Part shown: piece by piece, positions 48,501-57,915 of the stretch
Layout of the letters: every line of letters begins with the position of its first letter
Position numbering within the stretch: the first letter of the stretch is position 1
Notes under the pieces: generated by a model
What the model saw: only the letters and a program-made list of their open reading frames with translations
Databases searched by the model: none
What the model was told of the DNA's origin: nothing
From: Malania oleifera
Taxonomy: Eukaryota; Streptophyta; Magnoliopsida; Santalales; Ximeniaceae
Length of the DNA: 64,000 bases
Reading direction: 5' to 3'
Assembly: GCF_029873635.1 (NCBI RefSeq)
Contig: NC_080417.1
Coordinates: forward strand, 34,522,214 to 34,586,213
Program-made: the position numbers and the translations under genes

Positions 48501-51500
48501 TTAGTATCAATTGGTCTCTCCAACCAACTAGAAAGGTCTTTACCAAATTGAAATTGTGGAATAAAAAAGTGTTTTTATTTGTTGGTTGGCTAATCATAAT
48601 AGCCTAACTACAATTGAAAGAACAATATAATTGCGAAAGTTTGACTAATCTGAGCATATATGCTTTGTGCCAAAGATAATGAAACAAGAAACCATCTATT
48701 CTTGTATTTCCAAAATTCATTTACTATAAGGTCTTCTCCTTCTTTCACATTCATTAAGACATCCTGAAGCTGGATTTCTGAGTTGGAGTGGACCATATCT
48801 CTGGCTTCTAAAAAAATAAAAAAATAAATAAAAGATTGCTGCTCTAAGTAGAATACTGTGGGCTTCTACAATATATCAAATCTGGTAGGCTAGGATCCTA
48901 GGAACTTGAAAGTGTTTGAGAAAGCTTCTGTTCATATAGATAGTGTTGTGCAGTAGTTTTTATTTTTATTTTTTAATTATTATTTTTATTTTTAATGTAA
49001 AAGGGTGCTGCTATGGTCTTACAGGGCTCTTAAAACCCAGTTTAAAGCTTTCTTACCTCTTTCAAAAAGAAACCCCACACACACATGAACCTAACTACCA
49101 ATAAACTACACACATTTGGATTTCAGACTCATCAATCATTTGGCCTTATTCTCTGAAATTGGACACAAAATTAGGCCAAAATGATCCATCCTATTACCCA
49201 TTGCCCATCTTTCATTAAGAAGCTTATTTGTCAACTTGTTCAAACTCTTGCCTTCATAAAAAAAGTTATGTTTTGGATTCTTAGTGTCATGGTGACGTTG
49301 AATATAGGAAGATGCCAACATATTGTGTGCATGTTGGACAAAAAGATGGGAGGAATATATAACCATACTTCCTAACTCTTTCCTTAATTTGGGTGGAATT
49401 GTGTGCATTGGACAAAATTCAGTATAATTTTGTATTGCATTTTATCCAAATCCACACAAATATAATTCCATGGACCAAATTCTGAACTCCAAACACAAGG
49501 TCAATATAACTTATAAAAATTTATATTTTGTTTAATGCTATAAAATACAAACAGAGACACAAGATACTATTATGAGACATTGTAGATCCAGGGAAAAGAA
49601 AAATCTTTTAAAAAAAAGGATATGATGTGATAGAAATGTTCTAATCAAAATTATGCAAAAAATATTAAATTTTAATATTTGTATAACATTATAGATAAAA
49701 ATTTTAATAAATAGATATATAGTTAGGTACTTAATATTAAGATCAATCCACCTTTTTTTTTTAATGATGGAATTAAATTTTCTAACTCTTGAAAAGTGTG
49801 ATGTTAGTGGGAATTTTTTGGCATTGACCAGTCCCATTTATGTTCAATCAAAATTATCTTGTATTGTTAGGTACTTAATACTAAGATCAATCCACTTTTT
49901 TTTTTAGTGATGGAATTAAAATTTCAAACTCTTGAAAAGTGATGTTAGTGGGATTTTTTTGACATCGACCAGTCCCATTTATGTTCAATCAAAATTATCT
50001 TGTATTGTTTTTGAAATGTGATTTTGTTTTTGGCTTTTTGCTTGCAAGTATCTTTATTTTCCGAGCATTGTCCATATAGATTTTTAATTGTGTACTGATC
50101 TAAATTGCTTTCAATGTGTGTCTTCTTTTGCCTTCCTATCTTGGAAGCTGAAATTATCTGTCATATATTTGTTTCATTTTAGGAGTATAATGTCAGAGCG
50201 AGTTCCAGCAGTGATAAGAATTACTTCATTGGTAGATTCATGACTGGCTTACCAAATTTCTCGAAGAAGAAAAATGCTGAGAACGGGTGGTCACTTCATA
50301 AAGAAGGACTACAAGGACGCCAAGTTACCGATGCCTTGCGGGTATTGAACTGATTGTCTTTTAAGTACTTAACTTTTTCCAACTGATTGATTATCATAAT
50401 AGGATGCTTGGAGAAAATTGTATTGGCTGATTTATTATAACTATTATTATTTGAAGCTTACTGACTAAATTGTACATGTCTATATATAGTTTTGTGATTA
50501 GTGCGATTTATAGTGTTTTGTGAGGGATGACTTCTTAACCAATTTGGTTAAAATAAATAAATAAATAAAATTGATATCCATACCTTTAAGTGATGATATT
50601 GATAATCGTGGAAGTGTAACAAATAATGTTGTCTTGATTGGTCAAAGTTGATAATGGTGATAAATTTTTATACCTTGTTGTGGTTGCTGTAATGTTTTGA
50701 ATCTTACACAGCATTAGAAGGGTTAAAACATTGGTTGAAATGTTTGTGGAAATGTTTGTAATTGGTACTATAGGGGACATGCAACTTTTTTGCTCTCTCA
50801 AGATGATTTACCAATAACCTTGAAGCAGCCTTTTATATTGAAATCAGGCTCAGAATGAACTGGATGACGTCGTTTTGCAAATTAATGTTTGTTGAATATG
50901 GCCATATGAGAATATATGTGAAGAAACTGTTTTGTAGAACCAAGGAAAGAGAGAAGGGAGAGAGAAGGTTTGATAGATAAATGGTGGGAAAGGAATGCAG
51001 TTACTATTTCCAAATAAATAACCATTTTGTGTTGTACTATATTTTAACTCATAGGAAAGACTAAATCAAGAAATACCAAGCAAATCTGCATAAGCATAAA
51101 ACTAACTAATTAATTAATCTAACACATTTGAGTTCCCTGCCCTACATTGAACTGTTAATACAAAACATAAATATGTTGATTTTCTGAATTTGTTATCTTG
51201 GTTTGTGGTCCTTTGACCTTGCATGAAGAAACCAGTCATTATCTGGCTCATCAAAATTAATTTCCTGTTGGTTTCATGTTATATTGATCACTTGGCTCAG
51301 TTAGAATGGCTTTTTCATGCTGTGACCTTACGTAATACTACACAGGAAAAATACAAGAATAAGCCTTGGCTTTTGGAGGATGAAACGGGCCAGTTTCAGT
51401 ACCATGGCCAGCTTGAGGGATCTCAATCAGCGACATACTACCTACTAATGATGCAAGGAAAGGAGTTTGTTGCTATTCCGGCTGGCTCTTGGTATGAACA

Positions 51501-54500
51501 ACTAATGTATTAGCAACATCATGATATATTAATATGGACTTCTCATTGCTCTTCTTTGTTTTGTTTTCTGCACTCCATCCTCACACACTTCTTTTGTGCG
51601 TGTTTTTTTTGGGGGGTGGGGGGTGGGGATGGAGGTTTGTGGGATGGAAACTTGGAAACGGATACTCCTAAGAGGCCAAAGTGTCAATATCTGACACATA
51701 TCAGACACAGAAACATGTCCGACATGGCTTGATGCATGTCCAAAATGTGTCGGAAATTGATTTCACTGTTTCTATTTTTGGAATTTCTTGGACACTCCCG
51801 GACACATCATGACATGGCGCCAATATGTCTGTGATACTTCTGCAGCAAAAACAGTGTTTTGTTCTTCAGTCTCTTTTATATAAAACTTATAAAAAAAAAA
51901 AAAGAAAAAAAAAAAGAGGTGAACTCCAGAAGTCAAGATTCCTCCCAGATTCGGAGCCCTAGCACAAGATCTTCATCCTTGCCCACTGGTCCTCTCAACC
52001 TGCTTTGCCAAAGATATCCATTCCTCTTCCAGATTCAAAACATGCTGCTTGCTTGGCTTCTGTCAAAGCCTTGAACACCAACAATTGAATCCTTTTGGGA
52101 TCCAGCTCTTTCTAGTTTGTTCTTGATCATCAGAGAGAGAGAGAGAGAGAGAGAGAGAAGCAGTAGATGGGTTTTGATGGAGAGGATAAATGGGGTTAAA
52201 GAAGTAGATAGAGTGCACGTGGAGTAAAGTTGTGGAGGGAAATAGGGAGTATTGTGTTTTAATGTTATTCTTTGTTTTGTTTGTTTTTGTTTTTTTGGTC
52301 TCTCTTGACGGGTGAGCTTATAATATGTGTGTATGCATGATGTCTTTATTTCATTTTTCAATTAAAATTACCTCAATTTATCATCTAAAAATGTCATCCA
52401 AAGAGAAAAATATGCCTATGCATAAATCTTTATATTATTTAATTAACATATTCTGCTGTGTTTTATGCTCATTTTTTCAAAATTGTCGTATCGTAGATTT
52501 AAGTCACCGTATCTGTATCCCTTGTCAGTATCAGTGCTTCCTATGATGGGAGAGACTTAAAAATCATGTTAACTCCCTCTTTTGTAATCTATTTATATTT
52601 GGAAGTTCTGACTTCTGATTAAATATTTCAATATCAATGTTAATTTTGTGGTTGTCACTTGTGATTGCTATTTGGCTTTTTTTGAATTTTAGGTACAACT
52701 TTAACAAAGTTGCGCAATATAAGCAACTTACTTTGGAGGAAGCAGAAGAGAAGATGAAGAATAGGAGGAAAACTGCAGATGGGTATCAAAGGTGGATGAT
52801 GAAAGCTGCAAACAATGGACCTGCAGCATTTGGTGAAGTGGAGAAGTTTGATGACAAGGAAAGTAGTGCTCCTGGTGGGCGAGGACATAAAAAGCCAACT
52901 GGTGATGAAGAAGGCAATGTCTCAGATAAGGGAGAGGAAGATGAAGAAGAAGAAGCTGCGAGGAAGAATAGACTTGGACTAAACAAAAAAAGCGGTGATG
53001 AAGATGAAGAAGGTCCAAAAGGGGAGGATTTTGATTTGGATGATGATATTGAGAAGGGTGAGTTTGCATTGCATTCAAACCAATACAACAAGTCTCCAAG
53101 TTTTATTTTGTGATCATTTGTATGAAATGCAACTTATGTTGTTATTATAGCTTTGCTGTTTCTAGTGACCTGCTGCATTGTGCTTGCATTTATTTCACTA
53201 TCTTTAATCCAATATTTTGCCATTTGAACATCATGATTTGCTGCAGTGCATGAATATTACCATGCTGGATTTGCTAGGTGATGATGTGCATTATTTCACA
53301 ATTTTATTTATCAAAAGTTATTTCACTATCTTTTATTTAATATTTTGCCACTTGAATATCATGATTTGCTGAAGTGCCTAAATATTACCCTGCTGGATTT
53401 TGCTAGGTGATGATTGGGAGCATGAAGAAATTTTCACTGATGATGATGAAGCTGTTGGTATTGATCCTGAGGAACGGGAAGATTTGGCTCCTGAGGTTCC
53501 TGCACCTCCAGAAATCAAGCAGGTTTGTTTTGTTTGTGTTCTATATTTCTAGTACTTTACAAGTTTATTTTTTCAATGACTTACATTGCTTTACCTTTTG
53601 TTTTCATCTTTATGCTTTGGTTTCTGCCCAAGTATGCCAAGAATTTGAGAGCATGCCTGGGAGGCCACCTTGGGTCTTTTAGTTGGCCTGCATCTAGGTA
53701 CCAAAAATGAACTTTTTTTTTGAAAAGTGATGATCCTCAAACAGGTATTAAAATTAAGACGTGCTTTGGTGATACTCAAGATTATATATTTGACTTAGCC
53801 TTTTAGCAAAAGACTGCACCTAGGTGCCTAGGTGGCTTGTTATGGTTTCATATCATGTCTCCACTGCATGTAGTTGTAGTTCTTTATTCTATGCACCAAT
53901 TGCATTGATTTCAAATGTCTCAACTCCTTCGACTTTTATGTTGTACAACATGCAATTGCAATGATGATAAATATATATTGCATTTGGTTTTTAGGATGAA
54001 GAAGAGGGGGATGAAGCTAATGAAGAGGAGGGGGGACTAAGCAAATCTGGGAAAGAATTAAAGAAGCTGCTTGGGCGAGCTGCTGGGCTAAATGATTCGG
54101 ATGTAGAGGATGATGACGATGATGATGATGTAAGTTGCTTTGTTCCCTAATTATGCCTGAGTAGGTACTGAAAAAGTATGGACCATAATGGAATGCTCTA
54201 TGAAAGAAATTGTGTAAACTGCACCATTGTTCTGATCTTTGCGGTGCACTAAATGCATTTTCTGAGTATTGATTTGGTATTTTCTCTTCTCAAAAACTAT
54301 GGATCCAATGCCTTAATCCACCGAGTGTCATATAAGTTATTGTTGATTCCTAAATTGCTTGCATTCCCACCATCATTTATAGAGCTTTTTTTCGTGTTCA
54401 GATGGAAGATGATATTGGCCTTCCTCCTTCATTAGCTCCAAAGCAGAAGGATGCTCCTAAAGAAGAACCTGTCGACAACAGTCCATTAAAACCTGCTTCT

Positions 54501-55864
54501 TCTGCCTCTGCTCGAGGAGCACCGCCCACCTCTAAATCAGCAAAGGGAAAGAGAAAATTAAATGGTGATGATTCAAAACCGACTAATGGTGCAACTCCAA
54601 AGAAGGTTAAGACAGAAAATGTATGTAGTTGCTGTAAAAGTGTGGTTGGCTCCATGTGAACTTTTTTATTTATCTAATATTGATAGAGTTTTGGTGAGGC
54701 ATTCTTAGATTTAGAGCCAGGTATATAAGCTACCAAATACACCCCACAAGCTCTTTCTAATTTTTTTTTTTTTGGGGGAGTTCTAATTATACTCAGAATT
54801 TTCAATATATTCAAAATTTTGAATAGATTATTTCTTTAAGCTCACATTCTGTCAAGATATCCAACTCCTTCCCCCATGCCCAAAACCATTTCGGGGTAAA
54901 ATAGTGTATGCATTTGCACCCCTAATATTCCACAGCTGGCTATGACCGGTGATCTTTTAATAAAATAGATATTTTGTAATTTATCAACACTTTTTTGGAT
55001 CAGGAATCTAAATCTTCCGCAAAGGATGAAAGTGTGGCAACAAAAAGTACCGTGCCCCCAAAAGCTACACAATCATCATCTTCAAAATCTGGGTCAACAT
55101 CTGCTGGACCTGTCACAGAAGATGAAATCAGGGCCGTTCTGTTGCAAAAGGCACCAGTGACCACTCAAGAGTTGGTTGCAAACTTCAAAGCAAGGCTTAA
55201 GTCACCAGAGGTGTGCGGTTTCATTTTTGTTAGAATCTTTATATTGGCTTGCTTCATTTTGCTACAACCATTTTTTAAATTTAAAGTGATTTGTTTCATT
55301 GTTGTGACCATAACTACCAAGTATTGCTTGAGGCCTATAAACCATATCTTGGAAGGACAAATGAGATATTGGGTACAAATTTACTTCATTAGCATGTTTA
55401 GGGCTGAAAATAGATTTATGTGGATTTAACGAATTGCTATACAAAATTGTTTGTCCAAATCCACAAAATCTAAGTGAACTCTTAAATCTATGCTCCCAAA
55501 TAAAGTGGTATAGTATTTAGGATTTGGACAGCAAACAGTTTTGAATCTGGTGATTAATTTATCAGTTATACTATTTTCCTCCATTGTGCATGCAATATTT
55601 GCTTGCACATCTTTGGAATGGGAATATTTAGATACTAGGAGTTGATGCACTATTTTGTTTTGTCCTCGTTCTGGTTCTTCGTCATCTTCCCATGTGTTAG
55701 ATTTTCTTTTTATTATTATTAGTTTTTGGCAGTGAGCTTGCTAGGTTCTCACTCCATGATGCCTGTTAATGCAGGACAAGAAGGCTTTTGCGGATATCTT
55801 GAGGAGAATTTCTAAGATACAAAAGACCAATGGACCCAATTATGTTGTATTAAGAGAGAGGTGA
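33561..55864 (+). CDS. RAP74: Transcription initiation factor IIF subunit alpha, 9 exons
   Basis: TFIIF alpha (RAP74) with its beta subunit binds RNA polymerase II in the nucleus and brings it into the preinitiation complex. Exons are 33561-33731, 50183-50341, 51346-51491, 52693-53057, 53407-53522, 53995-54129, 54402-54620, 55004-55210 and 55775-55864 (TGA). All junctions are GT-AG and in frame, giving 535 residues, close to the Arabidopsis protein. The plant-specific N-terminus has Cys pairs C11/C14, C31/C34 and C45/C48 plus C25, probably a zinc-binding fold. Exons 2-4 encode the dimerisation region ([56 protein letters not shown]). The middle is acidic and low-complexity, as in all RAP74 proteins. 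The C-terminal 70 residues ([20 protein letters not shown] to NYVVLRER) form the winged-helix domain that binds the FCP1 phosphatase. The frame is intact; the 16.45-kb first intron is the oddity. Confidence 0.96.
34330..34975 (+). mobile_element. L1-type LINE fragment, RT C-terminal part
   Basis: The degenerate polymerase box [10 protein letters not shown] is at about 34431-34460. It is followed in shifted frames by [10 protein letters not shown] (34620-34650) and then [36 protein letters not shown] and [11 protein letters not shown] (to about 34875). This order is typical of the second half of plant L1 reverse transcriptase. Both ends are truncated. Confidence 0.85.
35005..35142. mobile_element. 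Palindromic MITE-like element, copy 1
   Basis: The left end GGGAGCATTAATTTCGAG is followed by TTTTGGATTT. It is mirrored by the right end, whose reverse complement starts TTTGGGAGAAGTCTTGAA and continues to TTTGGATTTT. The middle holds GAATTTGGACAAAATTCA. Other copies are near 44106, 49385 and 55420. Confidence 0.6.
35527..35563. repeat. G homopolymer tract interrupted by one A
   Basis: About 36 G with a single A at 35547. It could form G-quadruplexes on the sense strand of the intron. The exact length may be affected by sequencing. Confidence 0.8.
35735..35890. mobile_element. hAT-type terminal region, left side
   Basis: It begins CATGGTTTAAATTGCGGTTG and contains GTAATGTCATGTAACAG-type motifs. 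This resembles the termini of the non-autonomous hAT at 41935-42783 and the inverted end at 43930-44104 (ATTTAAAACCATG). An 8-bp target duplication between 35735 and 44104 was not found. Confidence 0.55.
36186..36232. repeat. GGGGCT hexanucleotide repeat
   Basis: About seven units of GGGGCT/GGGGCG. Read on the minus strand they encode alternating Pro and Ala in the tail of the hAT protein frame. Confidence 0.85.
36705..37160 (-). repeat. hAT C-terminal segment, first copy of a 450-bp direct repeat
   Basis: It matches 38848-39290 in the same orientation, from GGGCTCAAACC through CATGAACATTTATTGGT, CTCTCTCCTCTAGCATGAAT and GTTTGGCTAGGAAC to GAACAATTG.AGAAAAAC. The second copy has small deletions. 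Confidence 0.9.
38550..38835 (-). repeat. hAT N-terminal-side segment, first copy of a 280-bp direct repeat
   Basis: It matches 41137-41415 in the same orientation, from TATGGTAGAAAAAG.GGATATGTAG through CATGATGATACT and CCTTTCACCCC to GTTTGTGTTGATTTTT. In the hAT protein order this segment lies between the BED finger and the DUF659-type part. Confidence 0.9.
38848..39290 (-). pseudogene. hAT copy A, C-terminal fragment
   Basis: This is the second copy of the 36705-37160 segment. It is joined at about 38840 to the N-terminal-side segment of copy B, so it looks like the remains of a first hAT whose end was deleted up to the start of a second. Confidence 0.7.
39298..39669 (-). repeat. Copia-6 3' LTR with internal 72-bp duplication
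   Basis: On the + strand it starts TGTTGAAATGTGG (LTR 3' end) and stops at the polypurine tract. The expected 5' TG is CA here. The segment TGATTTGTTAG...AATTCTACAC at 39527-39598 is repeated at 39599-39670. Confidence 0.85.
39700..41136 (-). pseudogene. Copia-6 reverse transcriptase and RNase H
   Basis: RT shows [40 protein letters not shown] and [11 protein letters not shown], then the catalytic [16 protein letters not shown] at 40644-40597 and [17 protein letters not shown]. RNase H has VFNDADWVG (about 40160), [13 protein letters not shown] (40035-39997) and [13 protein letters not shown] stop near 41030, another near 40808, and frameshifts near 40645 and 40300 prevent a full protein. 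Confidence 0.9.
41137..42870 (-). pseudogene. hAT copy A, N-terminal part with BED zinc finger
   Basis: The minus strand reads [18 protein letters not shown] across an insertion, then the BED-type finger [20 protein letters not shown] (about 41895-41835). An acidic linker follows ([13 protein letters not shown], 41683-41640), then the [20 protein letters not shown] segment near 41270-41210. BED fingers bind DNA in plant hAT transposases. The exon is split by the non-autonomous hAT at 41935-42783. The rest of the protein is replaced by Copia-6. Confidence 0.8.
41935..42783. mobile_element. Non-autonomous hAT element with 8-bp target duplication
   Basis: Its ends read CTGGTTTTAAATTGCGATTG and, inverted, CATGATTTTAAATAAAGGCC. 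The target duplication agcaaaat flanks it (41927-41934 and 42784-42791). Subterminal regions hold GTAATGG, GTAACGG and TAACGGCATTACGTAATGG motifs. No coding frame is present, and the inside is AT-rich. The 8-bp duplication is the hAT hallmark. Confidence 0.88.
42871..43929. other. AT-rich stretch inside the hAT region
   Basis: No coding signature. It holds ATT microsatellite near 43041-43060 and A/T runs. It probably represents 5' non-coding hAT sequence. Confidence 0.4.
43930..44104. mobile_element. hAT-type terminal region, right side
   Basis: GTAACGG/TGTAACAG-type motifs (TGTTACGGCTTGTAACG, CTGTAACAGCCATTACAG) lead to the end CTGTTATTTAAAACCATG. That is an inverted match to the left-side terminus at 35735. 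Confidence 0.6.
44106..44290. mobile_element. Palindromic MITE-like element, copy 2
   Basis: The right end, inverted, reads GCATGTTTGGTAATGTGGATTTGG. The left part has GAAATTTGAAATTCACGAATTCAAATG. Terminal similarity to the copies at 35005, 49385 and 55420 is partial. Confidence 0.4.
44370..45440 (-). mobile_element. Possible LTR, unpaired
   Basis: On the minus strand TGTGACACGGGGACAACCAC (about 45440-45421) resembles a plant LTR start, and GGCTATAAATATG (about 45119-45131) is a good TATA box 300 bp further on. The other end and a target duplication could not be fixed. No coding sequence lies in it. Confidence 0.35.
45441..46400 (-). mobile_element. Remnant of a Copia 5' end: LTR edge, primer site and leader
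   Basis: On the minus strand GCATCATTTGGTATCAGAGTC (46133-46113) is an LTR end followed by an initiator-tRNA-Met primer site. The LTR would extend toward higher coordinates (from 46129) and the leader toward lower ones. No gag is recognisable, so most of the element is lost. Confidence 0.55.
46490..48600 (-). mobile_element. L1-type LINE fragment, RT to C-terminal zinc-finger region
   Basis: Minus-strand order: [19 protein letters not shown] (48350-48290), [20 protein letters not shown] (48230-48175) and [11 protein letters not shown]. Then [13 protein letters not shown] (near 47905-47865), the polymerase box degenerated to [10 protein letters not shown] (about 47830-47800), and HGQDSRDTG and SPWKFISQV (47180-47110). 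Last comes the zf-RVT-like part [19 protein letters not shown]...ICIICLE (46715-46620). It is a 5'-truncated, mutated plant L1. The second polymerase Asp context FADD is FAHD here, so it is inactive. Confidence 0.88.
48601..49384. other. Unassigned intron sequence
   Basis: Possibly the upstream edge of the LINE, but no motif supports this. The T-rich tract at 48950-49000 is simple sequence. Confidence 0.35.
49385..49500. mobile_element. Palindromic MITE-like element, copy 3
   Basis: It contains TTGGACAAAATTCAGTATAA and the mirror TTATCCAAATCCACACAAAT. The inverted right end reads TGTTTGGAGTTCAGAATTTG. Layout matches copies 1 and 4. Confidence 0.5.
49722..50006 (+). repeat. Two-copy tandem duplication, period 144 bp
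   Basis: Copies 49722-49865 and 49866-50006 both run from GTTAGGTACTTAATA through AAGATCAATCCAC, CTCTTGAAAAGTG and GACCAGTCCCATTTATG to ATTATCTTGTATT. Differences are few. The second copy ends about 175 bp before the splice acceptor of exon 2. Confidence 0.92.
51650..52545. mobile_element. Possible DNA-transposon remnant in intron 3
   Basis: The block at 51675-51830 repeats TGTCGGACA-like units (CAGACACAGAAACATGTCCG, ATGTGTCGGAAATT, CCCGGACACATCATGACATG). A related CGTATCTGTATCCC...GTATCAGTGCTTCCTATG lies near 52507-52543. Between them are a GA microsatellite (52132-52158) and anonymous sequence. No family could be fixed. Confidence 0.35.
53190..53412 (+). repeat. Tandem duplication covering the 3' splice site of intron 4
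   Basis: Copy 1 (53190-53317) and copy 2 (53318 to about 53413) both run from TTATTTCACTATCTTT through TATTTTGCCA, ATCATGATTTGCTG and ATTACC.TGCTGGATTT to the acceptor GCTAG|GTGATGAT. Copy 1 ends its match at about 53285. The real exon 5 starts at 53407. The duplicate acceptor AG is at 53276-53277. Use of the first acceptor would lead to an in-frame TGA within about 100 bp. Confidence 0.9.
55395..55510. mobile_element. Palindromic MITE-like element, copy 4 (intron 8)
   Basis: The left part GTTTAGGGCTGAAAATAGATT and TTATGTGGATTT are mirrored on the right by the inverted TTTGGGAGCATAGATTTAAG and TTTTGTGGATTTGGACAAAC. It lies between exons 8 and 9 of TFIIF alpha. Confidence 0.6.
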
Positions 55865-56357
55865 TAAAAAGTTTATGCCAGACCGATGATGCTGCACATT
55901 GACAAAACTACCCAGGAGGCATGGCTCATCCTTTCAAATAGAATGGAAAAACCAGAAAGGGCATCACAGAGGTCTTTTTCATCGACCACTGTTCTTTAAA
56001 CTTCCGACACTAATTCAAAAAATTGTAAAACGTGGATGGATTACTGTATTATACTTTGTTGTGGATATTCTATCACTCTAAACCAATACAAGATAGTGTT
56101 ATGAACCTTATGGTGAAATGGGAGATGTTCTAATTGACCCTTTTCTTTTGTAGTTTTTTTTTTGGTTATATTTTGAATTAAATTTAAATTAAATTTATAT
56201 GAATTTGAACATAAATCAGTACGCACTTTTTTGTATTATATTATGTCAAATCTGCACATATCCATTTTTGAGGCCAGAATCGACTTGTTAGGCGCAAAAT
56301 TTTTGGAGGATTTACCTAAGCGATGATGAATACACTACCATTTAAACATATGAAATG
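55865..56357 (+). other. TFIIF alpha 3' flank
   Basis: It presumably contains the 3' UTR. No canonical AATAAA was fixed. Part near 56155-56275 resembles the MITE-like repeats. It ends at the LTR of Copia-5. Confidence 0.45.
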
Positions 56358-57007
56358 TGTTGGGTGTCCCTCTTGGGGCTCAATGTCTTGGGAAGGTGCC
56401 TCTTTCTTTTCTTTTTTCATTTTTTCATTTTAATGTTTTGTTGGCTTCCCAGTGGAAGCAAATCTAGAGCATGCTTTTTGAAATTCCAGACAGCTCGCGC
56501 AGCAATTGCTCTCCATTTTCCTTGGCTATTCCTATTCAACTTCTCTCACCTGCAGCAGCTCAAGTCTTTACACGCAGCAAGCCACAGCCCCTCTATTTTG
56601 ATTTCCACTCGCAACACTTCACCAACTCCTCACACCTGTAGCCAGCGCCGGTCGTCTTCTCCGCTTCAACAACCTGCTGCTGCCCCTCTCTCCTGCGACT
56701 CCGACCGTGGATTATTATTATCAACATTTTGGGATTTTCCGTTTGCGCTCTACTCTGGTTGGTGTTTTTGGAGCTTTGTTCACAATATTTGGAGGTAAAT
56801 CTTACTACAACTGTTATACACTTTGTGTATTTGTAAGGCTTGTGCTTTTTGCACCTACTTTGGTGATAGTGGATTTGGACCGTCGTGTCCTGTGAATGTA
56901 CCTCAGAGGGAACCACATTAAATTTCTTGTGTCTCAATTTATTTATTTATTTATTTGCATTACAATATTGATTTATTTGTAGGAATCATTTATATTTTTT
57001 CCCAACA
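56358..57007 (+). repeat. Copia-5 5' LTR (650 bp)
   Basis: Termini TGTTGGG and CCCAACA are inverted repeats. The end is fixed by the adjacent primer site. Bases aaatg (56353-56357) would be the target duplication, but the 3' end is outside the window. Confidence 0.85.
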
Positions 57008-57023
57008 AGTGGTATTAGAGCCA
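57008..57023 (+). other. Copia-5 primer-binding site
   Basis: AG then TGGTATTAGAGCC directly follows the LTR. It matches initiator tRNA-Met with one difference from the usual TGGTATCAGAGC. Confidence 0.85.
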
Positions 57024-57599
57024 TACTATTTGGATTCATCAGGGTTGTGTAAATCATGGATGATAATGTTGGCCGTATGATTGCTTCAATGGGAGCAATT
57101 GGGTAACTTGGAAAACAAATGTCATGACCCTAAAATTATGCTATATATATAATTTTTTTCCCCACATAATAAACTCTGATACCAACAGTAATGTCCTGTG
57201 CAATACTCCATCCACAATATCTATATAAAACACACTATAGTACCCTGTAAAGCCCAAAGTGGCACCAAGTACAACAGTTTTCGAACATAACATACTACAC
57301 AAGAGAAAACAAGAGTTCTAATCATCCATCAACACATAACTATATATATCCCCAAAAGTCATCATACGTCTTAGGGATTATACAAAAACATATCTCCGTG
57401 GCTGGCCTACCAAGCTAAGTCAAACTGTATTTGTATCTATAACTGTAACTGTGAGTACAATTAGCCTACCTAGCCTGGTGCGAACTCCAGGAAGATCCTC
57501 TACTCTCCTTTGGCCCAATCGACTGATTTACCAACACTTTATCTGAAAGTGAGGCTGCACTACTATAACTGTATAGCAATGGTACCATGCTTTTTATAA

Positions 57600-57915
57600 A
57601 TTTCTGGTCCATTAGGGTTCTGATACTATATAATACTATTTATAAATATTACTGTGTTACCATGATTTTGTATAAATTGTAATACCATGATTTTGTATAA
57701 ACTGTAATACTATGATTCTATATAAATCTATAATATCATGGTTCTGTATAAATCTGTAATATAATGGTTTTGTATAAATCTGTAATATCATGGTTTTGTA
57801 TAAATGTGTAATACTATGAATCTGTATAAAACTGTAATACTATGAATCTGTATAAAACTGTAATACTATGAATATGTATAAACTGTATATCATGGTTCTA
57901 AATAAACTGTAAATT
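57600..57915. repeat. Short imperfect tandem repeats in Gypsy-type LTR
   Basis: About ten copies of a 25-30 bp unit (TATAAATCTGTAATA.CATGGTTTTG with variants) stand in a row. Confidence 0.8.

Larger units (their letters stand above)
33732..50182 (+). other. Giant intron 1 of TFIIF alpha (16,451 bp)
   Basis: Donor CGG|GTTTGT follows residue R57, and acceptor TTTTAG|GAG precedes residue E58. The phase is 0. Nearly everything identifiable in it is transposon-derived: LINE, hAT, Copia and MITE pieces listed separately. Unassigned parts (33732-34330, 35143-35734, 48605-49380) have no coding signature. Confidence 0.93.

Noticed and set aside
52655-53099. Three antisense open frames over exon 4 of TFIIF alpha
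   Set aside because: They mirror the acidic, low-complexity exon on the other strand and have no family signature.
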